NCBI GenBank assembly: GCA_945485605.1 | Contig: CALYSG010000077.1 | Location: 1-8,329, forward strand | Direction of reading: 5' to 3' | DNA: 8,329 nt | Source of the DNA: an uncultured Clostridia bacterium | GTDB taxonomy: Bacteria > Bacillota > Clostridia > Oscillospirales > CAG-272 | Shown: positions 1-6,068 of the stretch, piece after piece | Layout: every line of letters starts with the position of its first letter | Numbering within the stretch: the first letter of the stretch is position 1 | Made by a program: the position numbers and the translations under genes | The notes under the pieces: model-generated | Databases searched by the model: none | Seen by the model: only the letters and a program-made list of their open reading frames with translations | Told to the model about the DNA's origin: nothing

Positions 1-21
1 CCCGCATCGATCAGATGCGGG
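1..21 (-). terminator. Hairpin beyond the small membrane protein gene, possible terminator
   Basis: Perfect inverted repeat: arms CCCGCATC (1-8) and GATGCGGG (14-21) around a 5-nt loop. It lies about 12 nt beyond the stop codon of the minus-strand gene that ends at 34, where a Rho-independent terminator would be expected. Any U-tract for the minus strand would fall outside the window, so the terminator call is an inference. No T-run directly follows the hairpin on the plus strand, so it is less likely to terminate plus-strand transcription. Confidence 0.5.
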
Positions 22-33
22 AGCGCAGATATT

Positions 34-300
34 TTAAAGTGGTCTCTTTTCAATAATGTCAAGCAGTAGCGCACCGCAGACGGTTATCAGAAAAGTCATT
101 GCTATGTGCTCAAAATAGCCGGGATAGACCGTAAGTGCGTAATCGTGATAGTTTTCGCTTATGTAGATGAATTCGGGAAAGAGCGCAAGGCTTGCGACGA
201 TCACTGCCGGAAGCCCGATCAGAAGTATCAGCTCGCATCGCCACGAGAGCCGATTCAGCCCCGCAATAAGACGGCGAAGGGGCTTGTGCTTGTTATTCAT
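34..300 (-). CDS. Small hypothetical membrane protein with two transmembrane helices
   Basis: Not recognised as a named family. The 88-residue product has a basic N-terminus (KHKPLRR, about residues 4-10), a first hydrophobic helix at about 23-42 (LILLIGLPAVIVASLAL), an aromatic and tyrosine-rich linker (about 43-64), a second helix at about 65-83, and a charged tail EKRPL. By the positive-inside rule both ends are probably cytoplasmic. The start at 300 is chosen because the AAAGGA ribosome site lies 9 nt upstream. An in-frame ATG two codons earlier (306) leaves only about 3 nt and is the alternative. A strong promoter (326-354) directly upstream and a hairpin beyond the stop support a real single-gene transcript, divergent from nrdR. 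No enzymatic motif is visible, so function is unknown. Confidence 0.7.
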   Translation of the reverse strand: MNNKHKPLRRLIAGLNRLSWRCELILLIGLPAVIVASLALFPEFIYISENYHDYALTVYPGYFEHIAMTFLITVCGALLLDIIEKRPL

Positions 301-325
301 AGGCATAGATCCTTTTTTTGTTTAT

Positions 326-354
326 ATTGTACCGCAAGGGGAGGCATATGTAAA
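326..354 (-). promoter_or_regulatory. Sigma-A type promoter for the small membrane protein gene
   Basis: Read on the minus strand: -35 TTTACA (354-349), 17-nt spacer, -10 TACAAT (331-326). Both boxes are close to consensus with ideal spacing. The predicted start is near 319, giving a very short leader with AAAGGA just before the start codon. The promoter is back-to-back with the nrdR promoter, with about 50 bp between the two -35 boxes. Confidence 0.75.
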
Positions 355-405
355 GCGGAAAGTTATTCAAGTTCAGAAAAGGATTGGAATATATGGAATA
401 AGGAG

Positions 406-434
406 TTTACAAAACGGTGTTTTTGTGCTATAAT
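406..434 (+). promoter_or_regulatory. Sigma-A type promoter for nrdR and the DUF5131 gene
   Basis: -35 TTTACA (406-411), 17-nt spacer, -10 TATAAT (429-434), a near-perfect vegetative promoter. The sequence just upstream (355-405) is AT-rich and could act as an UP-element. Transcription should begin near 441, giving a leader of about 60 nt before the nrdR ATG. I see no NrdR-box-like palindrome here, so self-regulation by NrdR is not evident. Confidence 0.85.
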
Positions 435-470
435 ATGGATGTATTACAAGGAAAAACATTATTGAAGGAA

Positions 471-490
471 ACCTCCGGTCGATCGGGGGT
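471..490 (+). promoter_or_regulatory. Hairpin in the nrdR mRNA leader, next to the ribosome site
   Basis: ACCTCCG (471-477) pairs with CGGGGGT (484-490) over a 6-nt loop (GTCGAT), a 7-bp stem with one G-T pair. It ends three bases before the GGTGA ribosome-binding sequence of nrdR, inside the predicted transcript. There is no T-run after it, so it is not an intrinsic terminator. It could influence translation starts or mRNA stability, but it may have no function. Confidence 0.4.
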
Positions 491-492
491 CT

Positions 493-497
493 GGTGA
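493..497 (+). promoter_or_regulatory. Ribosome-binding site that decides the nrdR start
   Basis: GGTGA lies 5 nt before ATG 503. An in-frame GTG at 494 sits inside this sequence and would add three residues (MSN) ahead of the conserved MKCPYCG beginning. The GTG start has only a G-run 4 nt upstream, located in the 3' arm of a hairpin. The ATG is therefore preferred. Confidence 0.55.
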
Positions 498-502
498 GTA
501 AT

Positions 503-982
503 ATGAAATGTCCCTATTGCGGATTCCTTGACAGCAAGGTTATAGATTCTCGCCCCACGTCTGAAGGAACGAGTATCCGTCGCCGCCGCGAGTGTCTGTC
601 ATGTCAGAAGCGTTTCACGACCTTTGAGATGCTTGAGACTATGCAGATAACCGTTGTGAAGAAGGATGGCAGCCGTGAGCTTTTTGATAAGCAGAAGCTG
701 CTTTCGGGACTTTATCGCGCCTCGAACAAGCGACCGATCGATCCATCGGCGATCGCCGACTCTATCGAGAGCGAGCTTCTTAACGGACTTGTGTCGGAGG
801 TCACGACAGCACAGATCGGGGAGATGGCTATGGAAAAGCTCAAGGCTGTCGACGATGTTGCTTACGTAAGATTTGCGTCGGTCTATCGCGAATTCAAGGA
901 TGTCGACACCTTCCTTGACGAGCTTAAGAGCCTTCGCCGTCACCGTCCGCGCCGTAAGAAAAAGGTCAAGGACGGAGAATGA
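503..982 (+). CDS. nrdR: Transcriptional repressor NrdR
   Basis: NrdR binds (d)ATP through an ATP-cone and represses ribonucleotide reductase operons at NrdR boxes; it is a cytoplasmic DNA-binding protein. The 159 residues show the full family layout. A zinc ribbon has Cys3 and Cys6 (MKCPYCG) paired with Cys31 and Cys34 (CLSC), with the basic run RRRRE before the second pair and the RFTTFE segment after it. An ATP-cone spans about 49-139, starting VVKKDGSRELFDKQKL and ending in the YVRFASVYREF signature. The tail (about 145-156) is very basic (RRHRPRRKKK) and probably disordered. Length matches the family norm of about 150-160. It is first in its operon behind a strong promoter and overlaps the next gene by four bases (ATGA). 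No nrd structural gene is present in the window, so its targets lie elsewhere. Confidence 0.96.
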   Translation: MKCPYCGFLDSKVIDSRPTSEGTSIRRRRECLSCQKRFTTFEMLETMQITVVKKDGSRELFDKQKLLSGLYRASNKRPIDPSAIADSIESELLNGLVSEVTTAQIGEMAMEKLKAVDDVAYVRFASVYREFKDVDTFLDELKSLRRHRPRRKKKVKDGE

Positions 983-1692
983 GCCTTCTGTGGAATCCCT
1001 GGCACGGGTGTAAAAAATACAGCGAGGGCTGTCTTCACTGTTACGTTTTCCGAATCGACGGCGAAATAAGTCGTGACGCTTCGCTCGTCAGACGGAATTT
1101 GTCATTCGATCTTCCGCTGAGAAAGAGCGCCGACGGATATAAAATAAAGTCGGGAGAGCGGGTCTTTACCTGTCTTTCTTCCGACTTTTTTCTTGACACA
1201 GCCGACGTCTGGCGACGCGAGGCATGGAGCATCATACGCCTCCGACCCGACCTTGATTTTTTTATAATCACGAAGAGGATACTGAGGTTTTACGAGAGCC
1301 TTCCCGACGACTGGGGTGACGGATATCCGAACGTCACAATAGCCGTGACCTGCGAGAATCAGAAGCGCGCAGACGAGAGGCTGCCGTATTTTCTCTCGCT
1401 TCCGATCGCGCATAAGGAGATAATCTGCGAGCCTTTGCTCGACGAGATCGATCTTTCACCCTATCTTTCGCCGAATATAGAGGGCGTGACGGTCGGCGGG
1501 GAGTCGGGAGAGAAGGCACGGGTGTGCGATTTTGACTGGGTGCTGACCATTCGCGACGCCTGTTTTTCTGCCGGAGTCCCGTTCGTTTTCAAACAGACCG
1601 GTGCGAATTTCAGAAAAGACGGCAGGCTTTACTCTATCCCGAGACGCGAGCAGGCAAAGCAGGCAGAACGCGCAGGCATAGATCTCAGCTGA
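979..1692 (+). CDS. DUF5131 / phage Gp37-Gp68 family three-cysteine protein
   Basis: The 237-residue protein matches the family known as phage Gp37/Gp68 (DUF5131), recognised from conserved segments in order. These are the N-terminal WNPWHGC with Cys11, Cys18 and Cys21 (C-x6-C-x2-C, then Tyr22); a hydrophobic strand ending CLSSDFF (about 65-71); ITKR (97-100); VTCENQ (123-128) followed by ADERL; CEPLL (150-154); VGGESG (172-177); and FKQTG (204-208). The three-cysteine cluster resembles an iron-sulfur or radical-SAM-like site, but spacing differs from the classic CxxxCxxC and the biochemical activity is not established to my knowledge. The start is fixed by AAGGA (968-972) 6 nt before an ATG that overlaps the nrdR stop codon, so translation is probably coupled. 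Its 3' end overlaps the end of convergent eno by 8 bp. No TcmP-type partner gene is visible. Family assignment is firm; function is unknown. Confidence 0.85.
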   Translation: MSLLWNPWHGCKKYSEGCLHCYVFRIDGEISRDASLVRRNLSFDLPLRKSADGYKIKSGERVFTCLSSDFFLDTADVWRREAWSIIRLRPDLDFFIITKRILRFYESLPDDWGDGYPNVTIAVTCENQKRADERLPYFLSLPIAHKEIICEPLLDEIDLSPYLSPNIEGVTVGGESGEKARVCDFDWVLTIRDACFSAGVPFVFKQTGANFRKDGRLYSIPRREQAKQAERAGIDLS

Positions 1693-2956
1693 AGCCGTAA
1701 CGGGCACCCGAGTTGAGTGAGGCCTCTATTCTCAGAAGGCGGTTGTACTTTGCCACGCGTTCGCCGCGGCAGGGTGCGCCGCTTTTTATATACGGAGATG
1801 CCGTAGCTACTGAGATATCGGATAGCGTTGTATCCTCGGTCTCGCCCGAACGGTGAGAGAGAATGAAGCGGTAGTTCGCGTCCTTCGCCGTGTGGATAAC
1901 GTCAAGGGTCTCGGAGAGGGTGCCTATCTGGTTCGGCTTTATGAGGATCGCGTTAGCCGCGCCTGCTTCAATGCCCGTTTTGAGACGTTCGGTGTTCGTA
2001 ACGAACAGATCGTCGCCGACGAGCATTATCTCGCTTCCGAGACGCTTTGTCAGTTCTGCCCAGCCCTCAAAGTCGGTCTGATCGAGTCCGTCCTCGACCG
2101 ACATTATCGGGTAGGCGCGGCAGAGCTTTTCAATATAGTCTATCATTTCGCTGCGAGTTTTAGACTCGCCGCGTTTTGGAAGCTCGTACTTCCGGCTTTC
2201 GGACGAGAACCACTCGCCGGTTGCCATATCAAGGGCGATCTTCACTCGGTCGGTGTCGTATCCCGCCTTGCTTATGGCGCGGACAATGAGGTCAAGGGCT
2301 TCTTCGTCGGAGGAAAGGTTCGGCGCATAGCCTCCCTCGTCACCGACAGTAGAGGCGAGGTCTTTCTTCTTCAGAAGCGAGCCGAGAGCGTGGTAGATCT
2401 CGCTCCCCATACGGAGAGCCTCCGAGAATCGCTCGGCACCGATCGGGACTATCATAAATTCCTGTATTTCGACATTGTTTGACGCGTGTGCACCGCCGTT
2501 CAGAATGTTCATCATAGGGATCGGCAGGCGGTAGGCATCGGCGCCTCCGAGGTAACGGTAGACGGGCATACGGTAGAAGTTCGCCGCCGCACGGGCTGTC
2601 GCAATCGATACCGCAAGGGTAGCGTTTGCGCCGAGCTCGGACTTGTCCTTTGTTGCGTCAAGCGATAGAAGTATGCGGTCGAGCTCATGCTGTTCTGTCG
2701 GGCATACGCCGGCGATCGCGGGAGATATCCTGCGGCAGACATTGAGGACGGCGTCAAGGACGCCCTTGCCCGAGTAGCGGGTCTTGTCGCCGTCGCGCAG
2801 CTCTTTTGCCTCGTAGGTACCGGTCGAGGCTCCCGACGGAACGCCCGCAACTCCGACCGTACCGTCGGTTAGGAATACCGTCGCCTCGACGGTGGGATTT
2901 CCGCGCGAATCGAGGATCTCGCGTGCAGTACATCTTGCTATCTGAGGTTTTTGCAT
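1685..2956 (-). CDS. eno: Enolase (phosphopyruvate hydratase)
   Basis: Enolase converts 2-phospho-D-glycerate to phosphoenolpyruvate in glycolysis, needs Mg2+, and is cytoplasmic. The 423 residues carry all key elements: the DSRGNPTVE N-terminal strand (16-24), the mobile loop SGASTG (41-46), NGGAHASNN (153-161), GDEGGYAPN with Glu207, metal ligands Asp243, Glu288 (SVEDG) and Asp315 (LVGDD), the signature LIKPNQIGTLSET with catalytic Lys340, SHRSGETEDT with His368, and Lys391 in IKSGAP. Length is close to the usual 430. An in-frame ATG six codons upstream (2974) is rejected, because the AAAGGA ribosome site falls inside those codons and is 9 nt from the ATG used here. The gene stands alone on its strand, converges on the DUF5131 gene, and is not grouped with gap, pgk, tpi or pgm in this window. 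No clear promoter is visible. Confidence 0.98.
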   Translation of the reverse strand: MQKPQIARCTAREILDSRGNPTVEATVFLTDGTVGVAGVPSGASTGTYEAKELRDGDKTRYSGKGVLDAVLNVCRRISPAIAGVCPTEQHELDRILLSLDATKDKSELGANATLAVSIATARAAANFYRMPVYRYLGGADAYRLPIPMMNILNGGAHASNNVEIQEFMIVPIGAERFSEALRMGSEIYHALGSLLKKKDLASTVGDEGGYAPNLSSDEEALDLIVRAISKAGYDTDRVKIALDMATGEWFSSESRKYELPKRGESKTRSEMIDYIEKLCRAYPIMSVEDGLDQTDFEGWAELTKRLGSEIMLVGDDLFVTNTERLKTGIEAGAANAILIKPNQIGTLSETLDVIHTAKDANYRFILSHRSGETEDTTLSDISVATASPYIKSGAPCRGERVAKYNRLLRIEASLNSGARYGFS

Positions 2957-2965
2957 ATATATTTG

Positions 2966-2971
2966 TCCTTT
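2966..2971 (-). promoter_or_regulatory. Ribosome-binding site that decides the eno start
   Basis: On the minus strand AAAGGA is followed by 9 nt and then the ATG at 2956. The upstream in-frame ATG (2974) would read through this site as codons (Lys-Gly) and has no ribosome site of its own. The resulting N-terminus, MQKPQIARCTAREILDSRG, also fits the normal enolase beginning. Confidence 0.7.
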
Positions 2972-3033
2972 CATCTGAGTTTGGTCTTAGTATTCGCAGG
3001 ACGGTGGCGGAATATTCCTTCGCTTATCACGCG

Positions 3034-3048
3034 AAAATCATTGATTTT
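3034..3048. promoter_or_regulatory. Inverted repeat over a -35 box, candidate operator
   Basis: AAAATCA (3034-3040) and TGATTTT (3042-3048) form perfect 7-bp arms around one base. An outer CG pair is also symmetric if one extra T is allowed (3032-3051). The repeat covers the -35 box (3041-3046) of the plus-strand operon promoter, as a repressor site would. It lies about 80 bp upstream of eno and so could serve both directions. No regulator gene is visible in the window; operator function is inference. Confidence 0.35.
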
Positions 3049-3069
3049 TCGTCTGAAATATGATACAAT
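3041..3069 (+). promoter_or_regulatory. Sigma-A type promoter for the araB-cysE-cysS gene run
   Basis: -35 TTGATT (3041-3046), 17-nt spacer, -10 TACAAT (3064-3069) preceded by TGA, an extended -10 element. The predicted start is near 3076, giving a leader of about 40 nt. That is too short for a T-box or a typical riboswitch. It is the only convincing promoter I see ahead of the five packed genes that follow. Confidence 0.75.
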
Positions 3070-3117
3070 AAAACTATCTCTACAAACGAAACCCGCAAGG
3101 GGGCTGGCGGTGGATAC

Positions 3118-3633
3118 GTGATATATTCATATACGCCCGAGTGGCAGAAAAAAAGAGGTATGGCGCTGACTCTCCCGTGCTTTTTTGTTGGAGCGCTCCT
3201 GCTCATTCCGACCGGAACTCCCGGGCTTTTTACAAATATTTTGGGGAGCCTTGCACCGATCTGCTTTCTTATCGGATTGATAGCGACCGACAGATTTTTG
3301 CTGACGTCATACACATATGTGCTTGAGAGAGACGATCTCAGCGGAGAGGTCCTGTTTCGCGTGACCGAAAGGCACGGGAAGCGGCTACGCGTTGTCTGCC
3401 GTATAGCCGTGCATGAGGTCTATGATATAAAGGACGCCTCGGGCGGCGAGGATACTTATAAGATGCCGAAGGGTATGACGAAGTATTCCTACTGCCCGCC
3501 GCTAAGCAAGAAGGAGCGGATCGCCCTTCTCATCTCGGACGGAGACGGAGAATGTGCGGTATTCATATCAGCCGACGAAAGGCTTCGCGGGCTTCTTTTG
3601 TCATTTTCGTCGTACGGAAAATATGAGAGGTAA
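3118..3633 (+). CDS. Hypothetical membrane protein: two N-terminal helices and a soluble domain
   Basis: Not recognised by name. The 171 residues begin with a short charged segment (TPEWQKKRG), then two hydrophobic helices at about 15-31 and 40-58 joined by a Pro-Gly turn. A soluble domain of about 110 residues follows, with alternating hydrophobic strands such as YTYVLERD (about 66-72), GEVLFRVTER and RLRVVCRIAVHEVYDIKDA. This layout resembles small proteins with a bacterial PH-like domain after a helical hairpin, but that is only a shape impression. Both ends are probably cytoplasmic. The start is GTG at 3118 behind GGTGG (3109-3113); an AAGGGGG run lies further upstream. It is the first gene behind the 3041-3069 promoter, and its stop codon is 4 nt from the araB ATG. 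Confidence 0.75.
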   Translation: MIYSYTPEWQKKRGMALTLPCFFVGALLLIPTGTPGLFTNILGSLAPICFLIGLIATDRFLLTSYTYVLERDDLSGEVLFRVTERHGKRLRVVCRIAVHEVYDIKDASGGEDTYKMPKGMTKYSYCPPLSKKERIALLISDGDGECAVFISADERLRGLLLSFSSYGKYER

Positions 3634-3637
3634 ACTT

Positions 3638-5293
3638 ATGTCTGAAAAATACACTATAGGACTTGATTTCGGGACTCTGTCGGGAAGGGCGCTGCTCGTC
3701 CGTATCTCGGACGGAGCCGAGCTTGCCGCGCGTACGATGGAATACCCGCACGGGGTGATGGACAGATACCTTTGCGCGAGCGGCGAAGAGCTTCCGCCCG
3801 ATTTCGCGCTTCAGGATCCGCACGATTACCTTGAGGTCCTTGATTACATACTTCCCGGCGTCATTGCAGACGCAAAAGTCGACAAAGAGAATATAATAGG
3901 TATTGGCGTTGATTTCACCACCTGCACGATGCTTCCGATAAAGGCGGACGGAACTCCGCTCTGCTTTGAGGAAAAATACAGAAAAGAGCCTCACGCTTAT
4001 GCAAAGCTCTGGAAGCATCACGCCGCCCAGCCATACGCCGACAGAATAAACGAGGTCGCAAAAGAGCGAGGCGAGGAGTGGCTTGCCGCTTACGGCGGGA
4101 AGATATCGAGCGAGTGGTACTTCCCGAAGGTCTTTGAGGTGCTTGACAAAGCGCCTGAGGTCTATGCCGATGCGGATCATTTCGTCGAGGCGGGCGATTT
4201 TATAAATATGTACCTTTGCGGCTGTTTGAAGAAGAGCTATACCTACGCCGCATCAAAGGCTATGTACGATATGGAGAAGGGATATCCTTCGCGCGAATTT
4301 TTCGCCGCCCTCGATCCTCGCTTTGCCGATGTCGTGAAGGATAAGACGAGCGCGCCCATGGTCTATACCTGCGGCAAGGTCGGAAATGTCAGAAAAGAGA
4401 TCGCGGAAAGGTACGGTCTGAGCGAAAAAACGGTCGTTGCCACAGCCCAGCCCGACGCTCACGTCGCTACCTCGGCGCTCAATATGCACACTGCGGGCGA
4501 TATGTGCGCCATTATGGGGACCTCGGCCTGCTATATGCTGATCGATGATAAGAGGCGGAATGTGAAGGGCATATGCGGAGTCCTTCGCGACAGTCTCACT
4601 CCAGGGTTCTGGGGCTATGAATCGGGACTTTGCTGTCTCGGCGATGCCTTCGCATGGGCGGCGGAAAATATCGCGCCTGCGTCATACAGGGAAGAGGCGG
4701 ATTCGCTCGGTATATCTGTGCTCAGACTGCTTATAAATAAATGCGCCGAGAAGGCGCCCGGAGAGACGGGGCTTGTGGCTCTTGACTGGCTGAACGGTAA
4801 CCGGAATGTCCTTATCGACTCTGATCTTTCGGCGATGATACTCGGTATGGACCTTCGCACCCGTCCGGAGGACATAATGCGCGCACTGATAGAGGCTACG
4901 GCTTTCGCCACAAGAGTCATAACCGATACTATCGAGGCTTCGGGCGTGAAGATAAGGCGTATAATCGCTGCGGGAGGGATCGCCCGGAAGGATCCGTTCA
5001 CTATGCAGCTCTACGCCGATGTTCTGAAAAAGGATATACTTATAGCGGAATCGCGCCAGATACCCGCGCTCGCTTCGGCGGTCTATGCGGCGGCGTCTGC
5101 GGGAGAGGACCTTCTCCTTTGCATGGAGAGGATGTGTCACCTGTCTGACACTGTTTATCACCCGAATACGGCGGCGTCGGAGGTTTACGATGCTCTCTAC
5201 AAAGAATACCTGACTCTTTACGATTACTTCGGAAGGGGACAGAACGACGTCATGAAACGGCTCAGAAGGATAAAGGAAAATTCAAAGAAATGA
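3638..5293 (+). CDS. araB: L-ribulokinase (FGGY carbohydrate kinase)
   Basis: AraB phosphorylates L-ribulose to L-ribulose 5-phosphate in L-arabinose breakdown, in the cytoplasm. Features over 551 residues, near the family's usual 560: phosphate loop GLDFGTLSGRALLV (8-21); YPHGVMD (36-42); ALQDPHDYLEVL; DFTTCTMLP (92-100); PHAYAKLWKHHAAQ (118-131); YGGKISSEW (152-160); PDAH with probable catalytic base Asp273; the ATP-phosphate motif GTSACYM (294-300); GICGV; GYESG...GDAFAW (326-340); and AAGGIARKDP (444-453). The HGVMD, LWKHHAAQ and GGKISSEW blocks point to ribulokinase rather than xylulokinase or glycerol kinase, though the substrate is untested. ATG 3638 is chosen because AGAGG (3626-3630) sits 7 nt upstream; longer in-frame reading into the previous gene is rejected. 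No araA, araD, araR or sugar transporter is adjacent, which is unusual. Confidence 0.92.
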   Translation: MSEKYTIGLDFGTLSGRALLVRISDGAELAARTMEYPHGVMDRYLCASGEELPPDFALQDPHDYLEVLDYILPGVIADAKVDKENIIGIGVDFTTCTMLPIKADGTPLCFEEKYRKEPHAYAKLWKHHAAQPYADRINEVAKERGEEWLAAYGGKISSEWYFPKVFEVLDKAPEVYADADHFVEAGDFINMYLCGCLKKSYTYAASKAMYDMEKGYPSREFFAALDPRFADVVKDKTSAPMVYTCGKVGNVRKEIAERYGLSEKTVVATAQPDAHVATSALNMHTAGDMCAIMGTSACYMLIDDKRRNVKGICGVLRDSLTPGFWGYESGLCCLGDAFAWAAENIAPASYREEADSLGISVLRLLINKCAEKAPGETGLVALDWLNGNRNVLIDSDLSAMILGMDLRTRPEDIMRALIEATAFATRVITDTIEASGVKIRRIIAAGGIARKDPFTMQLYADVLKKDILIAESRQIPALASAVYAAASAGEDLLLCMERMCHLSDTVYHPNTAASEVYDALYKEYLTLYDYFGRGQNDVMKRLRRIKENSKK

Positions 5294-5308
5294 TCCGGGA
5301 GGTGCCGA

Positions 5309-6055
5309 ATGGCAAAAAGAGGTTGGCGTATAGCCGGAAGGATACTTAAATATTTCGGAATAGTGCTCGTTTTTTCGGTCACGGGCTTTATTCTCTGGAG
5401 AATGTTCTCGTCGGGCGACCCGGCGAGTATGAAGCCCATCATGGTGAATAAAAACACCGTCGCGGCTTACGACGCGAGTGAGAACGGGAGCCTTTATATG
5501 TTCTATCAGGGGCAGAACGACATCACGCGCGGCGAGAAGAATGCGGGATATTTCTCGGTATCACAGGTCGCATTTATCCCGGAGGCACATCAGCTTCAGT
5601 TTGTTGTGCGCTACAACAACAGCACCCTTCGCTCGGTGGCAAGTGATCTCGGACTCAGCGAAGTGCCCGATCGTGATGCCGATATTTTTGATGTCACGGT
5701 GGCGATAAGCACCGATCTTACACCTGATGATCCGACCGACAATGACCTCAGTGCGAAGGAAAATCCGAATGGCGTCATGGAAACCCGCTATCACCCTTCG
5801 GAGATGAAAAAGGACAAAAAGAATGTTTACAATTACAGGAAATTCATCTTTGACGGCATAGATATTGACGAAAAGCTGACGCTTGCCGTCTACCTTGACA
5901 TAAGGTACGCGGGCGGTAGGGAGGTCAACTACGACGAAGAGGCAATGGGTACTCTCTGCCTTTACGATTACGCGTCGAAGAACAGGACGAGAGCCTTCAG
6001 CTCGGCTGACCGAGACGCGATACTAAGCTACAAGAAAGAGAACGGCGAAGGATAA
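5309..6055 (+). CDS. Hypothetical membrane-anchored extracytoplasmic protein
   Basis: Not recognised by name. The 248-residue protein has a basic N-terminus (MAKRGWRIAGRILK) and one hydrophobic segment at about 13-30, with no signal-peptidase site or lipobox that I can see. It is probably an uncleaved anchor with the remaining ~215 residues outside the membrane. The outer part is polar and strand-rich, for example QLQFVVRYNNSTL, LTLAVYLDIRY and GTLCLYDY, with an Asp-rich stretch (LTPDDPTDNDLSAKENPNG) that may be a flexible loop. The aromatic strands suggest a beta-sandwich fold, but this is inference. GGGAGGTG (5297-5304) lies 4 nt before the ATG, a strong site. It sits 15 nt after araB and 13 nt before cysE, so it is almost certainly co-transcribed with them. 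No enzyme motif is visible. Confidence 0.75.
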   Translation: MAKRGWRIAGRILKYFGIVLVFSVTGFILWRMFSSGDPASMKPIMVNKNTVAAYDASENGSLYMFYQGQNDITRGEKNAGYFSVSQVAFIPEAHQLQFVVRYNNSTLRSVASDLGLSEVPDRDADIFDVTVAISTDLTPDDPTDNDLSAKENPNGVMETRYHPSEMKKDKKNVYNYRKFIFDGIDIDEKLTLAVYLDIRYAGGREVNYDEEAMGTLCLYDYASKNRTRAFSSADRDAILSYKKENGEG

Positions 6056-6068
6056 GCCGGAGGTTTTT

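Noticed and set aside
336..353. AAGGGGAGG followed by ATG-TAA on the plus strand, like a start-stop element
   Set aside because: No plus-strand promoter lies upstream, and the stretch overlaps the minus-strand promoter. It is most likely chance.
386..400. GGAATA direct repeat with 9-bp period upstream of the nrdR -35 box
   Set aside because: The units are only 6 bp and AT-rich, with no symmetry, so this is too weak to call an activator site.
106..465. Plus-strand open frames opposite the small membrane protein
   Set aside because: They overlap the nrdR promoter and the small gene on the other strand, and lack a ribosome site or domain. The minus-strand frame has hydrophobic helices, a promoter and a ribosome site.
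979..1692. DUF5131 gene as a sign of a prophage
   Set aside because: Although the family is known from phages, no integrase, structural, lysis or replication phage gene is nearby. The gene is embedded in an nrdR operon among housekeeping genes.
1853..2482. Long plus-strand open frame inside eno
   Set aside because: It lies fully antisense to enolase, whose catalytic motifs are intact. The translation is rich in Arg and Val with no recognisable domain or ribosome site, as expected of an opposite-strand shadow in GC-rich DNA.
3009..3018. Palindrome GGAATATTCC between eno and the divergent operon
   Set aside because: It is only 10 bp with no recognised regulator match, and is not placed on a convincing eno promoter. 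It could be a site, but the evidence is too thin.
3563..4180. 205-codon minus-strand open frame across the start of araB
   Set aside because: It is antisense to the clear AraB phosphate loop and ribulokinase blocks, and its translation resembles no protein family.
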